From positions 1-12,637 of the forward strand of contig JAEDKB010000034.1 of assembly GCA_016296045.1 (NCBI GenBank): a stretch of 12,637 nt of DNA. The letters run 5' to 3'. Shown one piece after another: positions 6,589 through 12,637 of the stretch. Both the position numbers and the translations under genes were made by a program. The DNA is from Oscillospiraceae bacterium. GTDB lineage: Bacteria; Bacillota; Clostridia; Oscillospirales; Oscillospiraceae. How positions within the stretch are numbered: the stretch's first letter is position 1; each line of letters opens with the position of its first letter. The notes below the pieces were generated by a model. It had not been told where the DNA came from. It was given only the letters and a program-made list of their open reading frames with translations, and did not search any database.

Positions 6589-8832
6589 TCACAGCTCCAT
6601 GCTAATCTGTTTTTCTTCCGCGTCCTCTTCCTTCAGAAGCGCGCCCGCAGCAGGAATCGAACGGGTGCGATAGCGCGAGGCATTGACGATGCCGGTGCTT
6701 TCCAGAAGGGCGGCGCGATGAACAACGGCCTTGCGCTTGAGCGTCATGACCGATACGCCCTGCGTCGAGCGGGTGGACTTGGGTGCAAGCTGAGCGGTCG
6801 AGAAGATCAGGGCGCGCCCCTCTGTGGAGTAGAGCACGAGCTGCTTGTCCTCCTTGAGCAGATAGACCGCCTTGAGCGGACTCTTGTCGCAGTATGCGCC
6901 CGTCAGTTTGCGGCGGTTGGACTTGGTGGCATAGGTATTCAGATCCACTTTGGCAACCTTGCCGTTCTCATAAATGAAAATCACAAAGCCGCTGTAATCG
7001 CCGGGGAAGCACAGGTCGAGGAAGCTTTCGCCCTCGTCAAAGCCGAGTTTACCGGACAGATAATCGCCCAATACGGAGGCTTTGCTGTCGTCAAAGTCGG
7101 AGCAGCGGGCCTTATAGACCTGATATTTGTCCGTAAAGACCAGCATTTCCGTGTTGTTTGTGGTTTCCACAGAGAATTTCAGGCGGTCGCCCTCTTTGAA
7201 TTTCTGCTCGCCGGACATCCGCAGGGATTGCGGCGTGATCTTTTTGAAATAGCCCTCCTGCGAAACAAATACGGTAACGGGATAATCGGGAATCTCTTCA
7301 CTTTCGTCCGCATCGGGAAGCTCATGGTTGTAGACAATGCCGGTTTTGCGATCTTTTCCGTATTTGTCCGCAATCGTATCCAGCTCCTTGACGATGATGG
7401 CGCGAACCTTCTTTTCACTTTTCAGGATATCCTCCAGCTCGGCGATCTCCTTGGCAAGCTCATCGACCTCCTGCGTACGCTTGAGGATGTATTCCTTGTT
7501 GATATTACGCAGCTTGATCTCTGCGACATATTCCGCCTGAACGCGGTCAATGCCGAAGCCGATCATCAGGTTGGGAACGACTTCCGCGTCGGATTCCGTT
7601 TCGCGGATGATGCGGATGGCTTTGTCGATATCGAGCAGGATGCGCTTGAGACCTTTGAGCAGATGCAGCTTATCCGACTTTTTCTGCTTCTGGAAATAGA
7701 TGCGGCGGCGGACGCATTCGGTGCGCCATGCCGTCCACTCCTCGATGATCTCTCGAACGCCGAGCACCTGCGGCATACCGGCAATCAAAATGTTGAAATT
7801 GCAGCCGAAGGAATCCATCAGCGGAGTTGAACGCATCAGCTTCTGCATCAGCTTGTCCGGATCGACGCCGCGTTTCAGGTCAATGGTGATCTTCAGGCCG
7901 TTCAGATCGGTTTCGTCGCGCATATCGGAGATTTCGCGCAGCTTGCCGGCTTTGTTCAGCTCGGAAACCTTGTCAATGATGGCTTCAATGGTCGTGGTGT
8001 AGGGAATCTCATAAATCTCAATGAGGTTTCCCTCCTTGACATAGCGCCAGCGTGCGCGAATCTTCACACTGCCTCTGCCGGTGCGGTAGATCTCTGCCAT
8101 TTCTTCGGCGTTATAGAGGATCTCGCCGCCGGTGGAAAAATCGGGCGCAGGCATATATTCCATCAGATCACAGTCGGGATTCTTGATCCATGCGGCAGTT
8201 GCCTTGCAGACCTCGCGCAGATTAAAGCCGCAGATATTGCTTGCCATGCCGACGGCAATACCGGTGTTGGCAGATACCAGAACATTCGGAAAGGCGGTCG
8301 GAAGCAGCGTCGGCTCCTTGGTGGTGTTGTCGTAGTTATCCACAAAATCCACGGTTTCGCAGTCGATGTCGCGGAAAATCTCCTCGCAAATACTGTCAAG
8401 CTTTGCTTCGGTGTAACGTGAGGCGGCGTAGGCGGTATCGCGGGAAAAGATCTTGCCGAAATTACCCTTGGAATCAATAAAGGGCGCAAGCAGCGTTTCG
8501 TTACCTCTGGAAAGACGCACCATCGTATCATAGATCGCCGCATCGCCGTGCGGATTCAGATGCATGGTCTGACCGACGATGTTGGCGGATTTTGTGCGCC
8601 CGCCCTTCAGAAGTCCCATTTTATACATTGTATACAGAAGCTTCCGGTGCGAGGGCTTGAAGCCGTCAATTTCCGGAATGGCGCGTGAAACGATGACGCT
8701 CATTGCATAGGGCATATAGTTGACGGTCAGCGTATCGGTGATGGGCTGTTCGAGCACCTCGGCGCGCAGTCCTTCCACACGGGAAACATCCAATGATTTT
8801 TGTACAGTCGGTTCTTTTTTCTTTCGAGCCAT
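6589..8832 (-). CDS. parC: Type IIA DNA topoisomerase subunit A (ParC-like)
   Basis: This 747-aa DNA breakage-reunion subunit works with the ParE-like protein encoded upstream to pass one duplex through another in the nucleoid. Seen: YAMSVIVSRAIPEIDGFKPSHRK (from Tyr42), the quinolone-pocket motif NPHGDAAIYD (93-102), GNFGKIF (123-129) and catalytic Arg139-Tyr140 in ASRYTEAKL. A helical core with a coiled-coil stretch follows at about 440-490, then a C-terminal beta-pinwheel of about four recognisable blades from about residue 510. No canonical GyrA box (QRRGGRG-like) is visible, which favours a topoisomerase IV-like enzyme over gyrase. The frame extends to a TTG at 8880, but ATG 8832 is chosen because AAAGGA lies 10 bases before it and the N-terminus MARKKK is more natural. 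It is a divergent member; whether it is a true ParC orthologue or a third type II enzyme cannot be decided here. Confidence 0.85.
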   Translation of the reverse strand: MARKKKEPTVQKSLDVSRVEGLRAEVLEQPITDTLTVNYMPYAMSVIVSRAIPEIDGFKPSHRKLLYTMYKMGLLKGGRTKSANIVGQTMHLNPHGDAAIYDTMVRLSRGNETLLAPFIDSKGNFGKIFSRDTAYAASRYTEAKLDSICEEIFRDIDCETVDFVDNYDNTTKEPTLLPTAFPNVLVSANTGIAVGMASNICGFNLREVCKATAAWIKNPDCDLMEYMPAPDFSTGGEILYNAEEMAEIYRTGRGSVKIRARWRYVKEGNLIEIYEIPYTTTIEAIIDKVSELNKAGKLREISDMRDETDLNGLKITIDLKRGVDPDKLMQKLMRSTPLMDSFGCNFNILIAGMPQVLGVREIIEEWTAWRTECVRRRIYFQKQKKSDKLHLLKGLKRILLDIDKAIRIIRETESDAEVVPNLMIGFGIDRVQAEYVAEIKLRNINKEYILKRTQEVDELAKEIAELEDILKSEKKVRAIIVKELDTIADKYGKDRKTGIVYNHELPDADESEEIPDYPVTVFVSQEGYFKKITPQSLRMSGEQKFKEGDRLKFSVETTNNTEMLVFTDKYQVYKARCSDFDDSKASVLGDYLSGKLGFDEGESFLDLCFPGDYSGFVIFIYENGKVAKVDLNTYATKSNRRKLTGAYCDKSPLKAVYLLKEDKQLVLYSTEGRALIFSTAQLAPKSTRSTQGVSVMTLKRKAVVHRAALLESTGIVNASRYRTRSIPAAGALLKEEDAEEKQISMEL

Positions 8833-8907
8833 GAAAATACCGTCCTTTGGTGGGTTTTTTGGCGTATGGGAAATCTGCAATCCAAACGGTCACAGAAAAA
8901 TGATGCT

Positions 8908-10887
8908 TTATGACAGGTCTGCCAGATCGAGGTACTGACTGCCGTTTTCGGCAATGTAATCCTTGCGGCCCGCCAGATTGTCACCCAGCAGAAGGTCAAA
9001 ATAAATCGAGGTTTTTTCGGCATCCTCCGGCATGACCTTAATCATGCGGCGCGTTGCCGGATTCATGGTGGTCAGCGCCATCATTTCCGGATCGTTTTCG
9101 CCAAGACCCTTGGAACGCGATACAGTGACCTTCTGATCGCCGATCTTGTTGAGAATCTCCGCTTTTTCCGCCTCGCTGTAGGCAAACCAGGTCTTGTCCT
9201 TCGTGTTGATCTCAAACAGCGGCGATTCGGCAATATAGACATAGCCGTCACGGATGAGCGTAGGAACCAGCCGGTAGAGCATTGTCAGAATCAGCGTGCG
9301 AATCTGATAGCCGTCCACATCGGCATCGGTGCAGATGACGATTTTATTCCAGCGCAGATTGTTGATGTCAAATTCCGCCAGATCCTTGACGCGCTTATCC
9401 TTGACCTCAACGCCGCAGCCGATCACGCGCAAAAGGTCGGTAATAATATCGCTTTTAAAAATCCGTCCGTAATCGGCCTTCAGACAGTTGAGGATCTTGC
9501 CGCGCACGGGCATGATGCCCTGAAATTCGGCGTCACGGGACATTTTAACGCTGCCGGCAGCCGAATCGCCCTCCACGATATACAGCTCGCGGACAGATGC
9601 GTCACGACTGCGGCAGTCAACGAATTTTTGCACACGGTTGGCAATGTCCAGAGAGCCGGAAAGTTTTTTCTTGACGGTGATGCGCGCTTTTTCCGCGCTT
9701 TCGCGGCTGCGCTTGTTAATCAGCACCTGATCGGCAATTTTGTCGGCCTCCGCCTTGTTTTCGATAAAATAGACCTGCAGGGAGCTGCGGAGAAAGCCGG
9801 TCATAGCCTCCTGGATAAAGCGGTTGTTGATCGATTTTTTTGTCTGATTTTCATAGGAGGTCTGCGTGGAAAAACAGTTCGTGACCAGAACAAGGCAGTC
9901 GGCAACGTCCTGAAAGGTGATCTTCGATTCGTTTTTGGTGTATTTTCCGGTCTGCTTCAGATAGGCGTCGATCGCGTAAACAAAGGCATTGCGAACGGCC
10001 TTGTCCGGAGCGCCGCCGTGCTCCAGCCAAGAGGAATTGTGGTAGTATTCCAGTCGATTCATCGTCCGCGAGAAGCAGCACGCTGCGCTGATTCGAACCT
10101 TATAATCGGGCTTATCCTCACGGTCACGACCCTTGCGCTCACATTCCCAAAGCTGCGGCATGGTAAAAGCGTTTGACTCGGTAATTTCGGTGATATAGTC
10201 CAAAATACCCTTTTCGTAACGGAATTCGGTCGTTTCAAATTTGTTTCCGATCTGGTTGCGGAAGCGGAAGGTCACGCCGGCATTGACGACCGCCTGACGT
10301 TTTAAGATGTCGAGATAGTATTCCGTGGGAATGTTGATGTCGGTAAAAACATCCAGGTCGGGCTTCCAGCGGAAAAGAGAGCCGGTCTTTTTTCGGTCGG
10401 CAGGCTCTTTTTTCATGTCACCGACGATCTCGCCCTTTTCAAAATGGAGCGTATATTTAAAGCCGTCGCGGTAGATGCGGGCATCAAAGAATTCCGAAGC
10501 GTACTGGGTGGCGCAGGTGCCCAGACCGTTCAAGCCGAGGGAGTATTCATAGTTGTTGCCGGTAATGTTGTTGTATTTGCCGCCTGCGTACATTTCGCAG
10601 AAAACCAGCTCCCAGTTATAGCGCTGTTCCTTTTCGTTCCAATCGACGGGGCAGCCGCGTCCGAAGTCCTCCACCTCAATGCTTTTGTCCTCGTAGCGGG
10701 TGAGAATGATCAGATCACCGTACCCTTCGCGGGCTTCATCGATCGCGTTGGAGAGAATCTCAAAAACGGCGTGCTGGCAGCCGATCAGGTCGTCAGAGCC
10801 GAAAATAACGGCAGGGCGCTTGCGGACGCGGTCTGCGCCCTTGAGCGTCGTGATGCTTTCATTCCCGTAAACTTGCTTTTTTGCCAT
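8908..10887 (-). CDS. parE: Type IIA DNA topoisomerase subunit B (ParE-like), divergent
   Basis: This 659-aa ATPase subunit consists of a GHKL ATP-binding domain, transducer and Toprim domain. Seen: VRKRPAVIFGS (21-31), catalytic-base region FEILSNAIDEA with Glu43 and Asn47, Asp74 in EDFGRG, lid motif LGLNGLG (117-123), and the QTK loop at 348-350. The Toprim part has EGDS at 439-442, DADVDG at 521-526, RSKGLGE further on, and a C-terminus ending in the usual way. Catalytic acids are intact, so it should be active. Several motifs differ from the textbook forms (GMYIG is AVIFG, GGLHGVG is LGLNGLG, VVDN is ILSN). ATG 10885-10887 is chosen because GAGGG lies 5 bases before it and the frame upstream reads through the promoter. 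It is the first gene of the minus-strand unit; the ParC-like gene follows after 75 bases. Confidence 0.88.
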   Translation of the reverse strand: MAKKQVYGNESITTLKGADRVRKRPAVIFGSDDLIGCQHAVFEILSNAIDEAREGYGDLIILTRYEDKSIEVEDFGRGCPVDWNEKEQRYNWELVFCEMYAGGKYNNITGNNYEYSLGLNGLGTCATQYASEFFDARIYRDGFKYTLHFEKGEIVGDMKKEPADRKKTGSLFRWKPDLDVFTDINIPTEYYLDILKRQAVVNAGVTFRFRNQIGNKFETTEFRYEKGILDYITEITESNAFTMPQLWECERKGRDREDKPDYKVRISAACCFSRTMNRLEYYHNSSWLEHGGAPDKAVRNAFVYAIDAYLKQTGKYTKNESKITFQDVADCLVLVTNCFSTQTSYENQTKKSINNRFIQEAMTGFLRSSLQVYFIENKAEADKIADQVLINKRSRESAEKARITVKKKLSGSLDIANRVQKFVDCRSRDASVRELYIVEGDSAAGSVKMSRDAEFQGIMPVRGKILNCLKADYGRIFKSDIITDLLRVIGCGVEVKDKRVKDLAEFDINNLRWNKIVICTDADVDGYQIRTLILTMLYRLVPTLIRDGYVYIAESPLFEINTKDKTWFAYSEAEKAEILNKIGDQKVTVSRSKGLGENDPEMMALTTMNPATRRMIKVMPEDAEKTSIYFDLLLGDNLAGRKDYIAENGSQYLDLADLS

Positions 10888-10939
10888 AGTATCCCTCACA
10901 CATTTTGTGCGTAAAATCGCATAATAATCCACTATATAT

Positions 10940-10968
10940 AGTATATCCCCGAAACGCAAAAAAGTCAA
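10940..10968 (-). promoter_or_regulatory. Promoter of the parE-parC-yitT-lipoprotein operon
   Basis: On the minus strand TTGACT (10963-10968) and TATACT (10940-10945) are separated by exactly 17 bp, each one base off consensus. The predicted start lies near 10933, giving a leader of about 46 nt before the ATG at 10887. A perfect 12-bp palindrome ACTATATATAGT (10931-10942) overlaps the -10 and the start site and could be an operator, though it is AT-only in its core and may be chance. Confidence 0.85.
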
Positions 10969-11003
10969 GGCTGCGGCCGATCCGACATTTTTCAACAGGG
11001 GAC

Positions 11004-11032
11004 TTGTTTTTTCCTGTATTTTCCGTTAAAAT
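11004..11032 (+). promoter_or_regulatory. Candidate promoter of the GH3-like gene
   Basis: TTGTTT (11004-11009), a 17-bp spacer and TAAAAT (11027-11032) form a moderate sigma-A-type match: -35 matches at TTG only, -10 at five of six. It would give a leader of about 180 nt. A perfect 9-bp inverted repeat, CTGTATTTT (11014-11022) and AAAATACAG (11028-11036), covers the spacer and -10. It could be an operator or an early hairpin. I found no better plus-strand promoter closer to the gene. Confidence 0.4.
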
Positions 11033-11046
11033 ACAGAAAGGATTTT

Positions 11047-11100
11047 ATACCGGAATCTGATAAAAAAGCTAAAATCTTTTGATAGCACCGAAGGCGCGTC
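11047..11100 (+). repeat. Intergenic hairpin repeat, copy B
   Basis: ATACCGGAATCTGATAAAAA followed by AGCTAAAATCTTTTGATAGC and ACCGAAGGCGCGTC. The first 25 bases match the minus-strand reading of the palindrome at 4192-4242 with few changes. The whole unit matches copy A (455-499). CTGATAAAAAAG and CTTTTGATAG can form an imperfect stem. It lies in the presumed leader of the GH3-like gene, about 120 bases before the start codon, a position like that of copy A before the ABC operon. Confidence 0.6.
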
Positions 11101-11143
11101 AGCTTCTGTATAAGACGGCACAGCGTGTGTTCGCACGATGTGA

Positions 11144-11191
11144 GTGTGCGCAGCACACGGGATTCTTGAGGAATCTTTTGAATCAAGAATC
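11144..11191 (+). promoter_or_regulatory. Tandem hairpins in the leader of the GH3-like gene
   Basis: GTGTGC-GCA-GCACAC (11144-11158) is a perfect 6-bp stem with a 3-nt loop. Two bases later GATTCTTGA (11161-11169) is exactly complementary to TCAAGAATC (11183-11191) across 13 bases. The inner GATTC-TTGAG-GAATC (11161-11175) is a competing smaller hairpin, so two structures are mutually exclusive. The ribosome site lies 15 bases after the last arm. No T tract follows, so this is not a plain terminator; a role in mRNA stability or translation control is possible. Confidence 0.5.
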
Positions 11192-11206
11192 AGTATTCGC
11201 GGCGTG

Positions 11207-11212
11207 AGGAGG
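11207..11212 (+). promoter_or_regulatory. Ribosome binding site that decides the start of the GH3-like gene
   Basis: AGGAGG at 11207-11212 touches the ATG at 11213 but lies 6 bases before the in-frame ATG at 11219. The second ATG therefore has normal spacing and is the likely start. Confidence 0.8.
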
Positions 11213-11218
11213 ATGAAC

Positions 11219-12529
11219 ATGAGCGGAAAGTCAAATCCAAAGAAAAAAAGACCCGGCAATACAGTCGGCAGAAAGCTTGCGATTACAATGTTTACCCTGG
11301 TTGTCGCAGCGGTTACCGTGATTGTTGTCCTTGCAATGCGCTCCGGTGTCGGAACGTTGTCCTCCAGATCGGGCGTTATAGAGCCTGACGAGGAAAAGAT
11401 CCGCGCCTTTGAGGAGGCTGCGGCGGCCGAGACGGAAACAGAGAAGCCGGAGGAAACCGAGGAGCCGGAGGATCCGCATCTTGTGGCGGCGCAGAAGGCG
11501 CTCGACGGGATGTCTTTGGAAGAAAAGGTTTACCAGCTTTTTATTACCTCGCCGGATAAACTGACCGGAAGGATCGGAACTTCGGAAGCAGAGGGAACAC
11601 TGGCTGAACAGCTCCAGGCCATGCCGATCGGCGGCCTGATTCTCTATGAAGCAAACGTCTATTCTGCCGATCAGGTAAGAACCATGCTGACCGGTGTGCA
11701 GGAAAATGCAAAAGTGCCCTTGCTGATCGGCATTGACGGGGAACCGGGCAATGACGAGGGCCTGAGTAAATTTGGTATTACGGAAGCTTTTCAGTCGGCT
11801 TCTGTTTATGGTGAAAATGTCGATGAGGCCGGCATCCGTCAGGTGGGCAAAACGCTCGGCTCCGATATGAAAGCAGTCGGATTTAACGTAGATTTTGCGC
11901 CGGTTGCGGACGTGCTGACCGATGGAGCAAATACAGAGGTTGGCGATCGCTCCTTTGGTTCCGATCCGATGATTGTCTCCTCCATGGTCAGAGAGATGAT
12001 TTCCGGACTGCATGAATCCGAGATGATCGCCTGTGCAAAGCATTTTCCGGGACTTGGCAGCACCGTGTACAGCACAGCTTATTCAGCGGTTGCCTCAAAT
12101 CGGTCGATGGATGAGCTTCGGCAGACGGAGCTGAGACCGTTTTATGCGGCGATGGAAGCGGATACAGACATGATTATGGTGTCTCATCTCCGGTTCCCGT
12201 CGGTTGTTGAGGGGGACCTTCCCAGTTCTCTGTCGCCGATCATCATTCAGGAGATCCTGCGCGGAGAGATGGGCTATCAGGGTGTCGTGATCACGGATTC
12301 TTTCCAGAAGAAAGCCATTTCCGACAACTATTCTGCGGCGGAGGCTGCCGTGCTGGCAATTCAGGCCGGCTGCGATATGGTTTTGCTGCCGGAGGATCTG
12401 GAGCAGGCGGCGGAAGGCATTCTTACGGCAATCGAGAACGGCGATATCCGCGAAGATCGCATCAATGAGAGCGTTCTGCGGATTTTGACGCTGAAGAGCA
12501 GATACGGTCTGCTCGGAACCGTATCATAA
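11219..12529 (+). CDS. Membrane-anchored GH3-fold protein (NagZ-like, catalytic dyad not conserved)
   Basis: This is a 436-aa protein: a basic cytoplasmic N-terminus, one membrane segment (about 20-40), an Ala/Glu/Thr/Pro-rich spacer (about 56-87), then a glycoside hydrolase family 3 N-terminal TIM-barrel domain to the end. Family marks are GDRSFGSDP (242-250), KHFPG (274-278) and VVITDS with the nucleophile Asp360. Active members of the beta-N-acetylhexosaminidase branch remove GlcNAc from peptidoglycan fragments. They use a His in a KHFPGHGxTxxDSH loop as acid/base. Here that loop reads KHFPGLGSTVYSTAY, with Ser285 and Ala287 at the Asp and His positions. The usual DQEGG sugar-binding motif is DGEPG (173-177). 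The fold is clear; hydrolase activity is doubtful, and glycan binding is an alternative. It has its own leader with hairpins and is divergent from the topoisomerase operon. Confidence 0.88.
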   Translation: MSGKSNPKKKRPGNTVGRKLAITMFTLVVAAVTVIVVLAMRSGVGTLSSRSGVIEPDEEKIRAFEEAAAAETETEKPEETEEPEDPHLVAAQKALDGMSLEEKVYQLFITSPDKLTGRIGTSEAEGTLAEQLQAMPIGGLILYEANVYSADQVRTMLTGVQENAKVPLLIGIDGEPGNDEGLSKFGITEAFQSASVYGENVDEAGIRQVGKTLGSDMKAVGFNVDFAPVADVLTDGANTEVGDRSFGSDPMIVSSMVREMISGLHESEMIACAKHFPGLGSTVYSTAYSAVASNRSMDELRQTELRPFYAAMEADTDMIMVSHLRFPSVVEGDLPSSLSPIIIQEILRGEMGYQGVVITDSFQKKAISDNYSAAEAAVLAIQAGCDMVLLPEDLEQAAEGILTAIENGDIREDRINESVLRILTLKSRYGLLGTVS

Positions 12530-12637
12530 ACAGTATTATACAACCGAATTTGATGAAAACAGTATGACAATCGCCAACGGTTCTGCTTGCCTACAGACCG
12601 GACAAAAAACGGTTCCCAAAACTTTATTCCTGATATC

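Larger units (their letters stand above)
10888..11218. other. Divergent intergenic region between the topoisomerase operon and the GH3-like gene
   Basis: These 331 bases contain no gene. In order they hold the short leader and promoter of the ParE-like gene (minus strand) with a 12-bp palindrome on its -10. Then come a candidate plus-strand promoter overlapped by a 9-bp inverted repeat, hairpin repeat copy B, and several hairpins in what would be a leader of about 180 nt for the GH3-like gene. I recognise no known riboswitch or T-box signature. Confidence 0.6.

Noticed and set aside
6451..7830. 459-codon open frame on the plus strand opposite the ParC-like gene
   Set aside because: It lies wholly antisense to a gene with clear topoisomerase motifs and shows no domain or ribosome site. 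The same holds for the long antisense frames at 4647-5555, 5577-6605, 2677-3600 and 11231-12043.
8833..8880. Sixteen-residue upstream extension of the ParC-like protein from a TTG
   Set aside because: No ribosome site precedes the TTG, while the ATG at 8832 has AAAGGA at good spacing.
11109..11114. TATAAG as a -10 closer to the GH3-like gene
   Set aside because: No -35 lies at 16-18 bases; the nearest TTGATA (11079-11084) is 24 bases away.
12530..12637. Terminator or new gene start after the GH3-like gene
   Set aside because: Only a weak bulged GGTTCTG/CAGACC hairpin and short direct repeats (AAACAGTAT, AACGGTTC) are visible, with no T tract or coding frame worth naming before the window ends.
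1..12637. CRISPR array, transposase, integrase, phage or defence genes
   Set aside because: I searched both strands by eye for regular spaced repeats and for these protein families and found none; the hairpin repeats are dispersed and have no regular spacers.

Overview
The window looks like a chromosomal stretch of a Gram-positive member of the Clostridia, probably a gut Oscillospiraceae/Ruminococcaceae-type bacterium. The grounds are sigma-A-type promoters with 17-bp spacers, strong AGGAGG-type ribosome sites, a YitT-family membrane protein, lipoproteins, a CCA-encoding tRNA, a divergent ParE/ParC-type topoisomerase pair, and base composition that by eye is slightly above half GC. The lineage is inferred from style only. 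I see no insertion sequence, integrase, phage gene or CRISPR array.

Layout. (1) Bases 1-432 are the C-terminal end of an AMP-forming acyl-CoA synthetase cut by the window edge. (2) 433-625 is intergenic, with a hairpin repeat and an extended -10 promoter. (3) 626-4053 is a translationally coupled ABC exporter operon: a MacB/LolD-type ATPase followed by a 909-aa two-FtsX-domain permease with a long extracytoplasmic coiled coil. It ends at a strong terminator (4104-4138). (4) 4139-4321 is a convergent intergenic stretch with a long near-perfect palindrome and the terminator of a minus-strand tRNA-Gly(GCC) (4322-4397), which has its own consensus promoter. (5) 4458-10887 is a minus-strand run read from right to left: ParE-like subunit, ParC-like subunit, YitT-family membrane protein, transglutaminase-like lipoprotein. 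Spacings of 75, 4 and 30 nt and a single clear promoter (10940-10968) suggest one transcription unit. (6) 10888-11218 is the divergent region between this operon and a plus-strand gene for a membrane-anchored GH3-fold protein (11219-12529). It holds promoters on both strands, a second copy of the hairpin repeat and several hairpins in a long leader. (7) 12530-12637 holds nothing I can name.

How the genes may work together. The two topoisomerase subunits form one type IIA enzyme. YitT and the lipoprotein sit behind them in the same unit without an obvious functional link, so their expression may simply be tied. The ABC pair is a self-contained exporter or envelope-remodelling machine. Two surface proteins (the transglutaminase-like lipoprotein and the GH3-like protein) keep their family folds but have changed catalytic residues, so both may be binding or otherwise repurposed proteins.

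The most unusual signals are the three-copy intergenic hairpin repeat family (455-499, 4192-4242, 11047-11100), the altered active sites of the GH3-like and transglutaminase-like proteins, and the divergent ATPase motifs of the topoisomerase B subunit. I did not find a clear undescribed multi-gene defence or mobile system.
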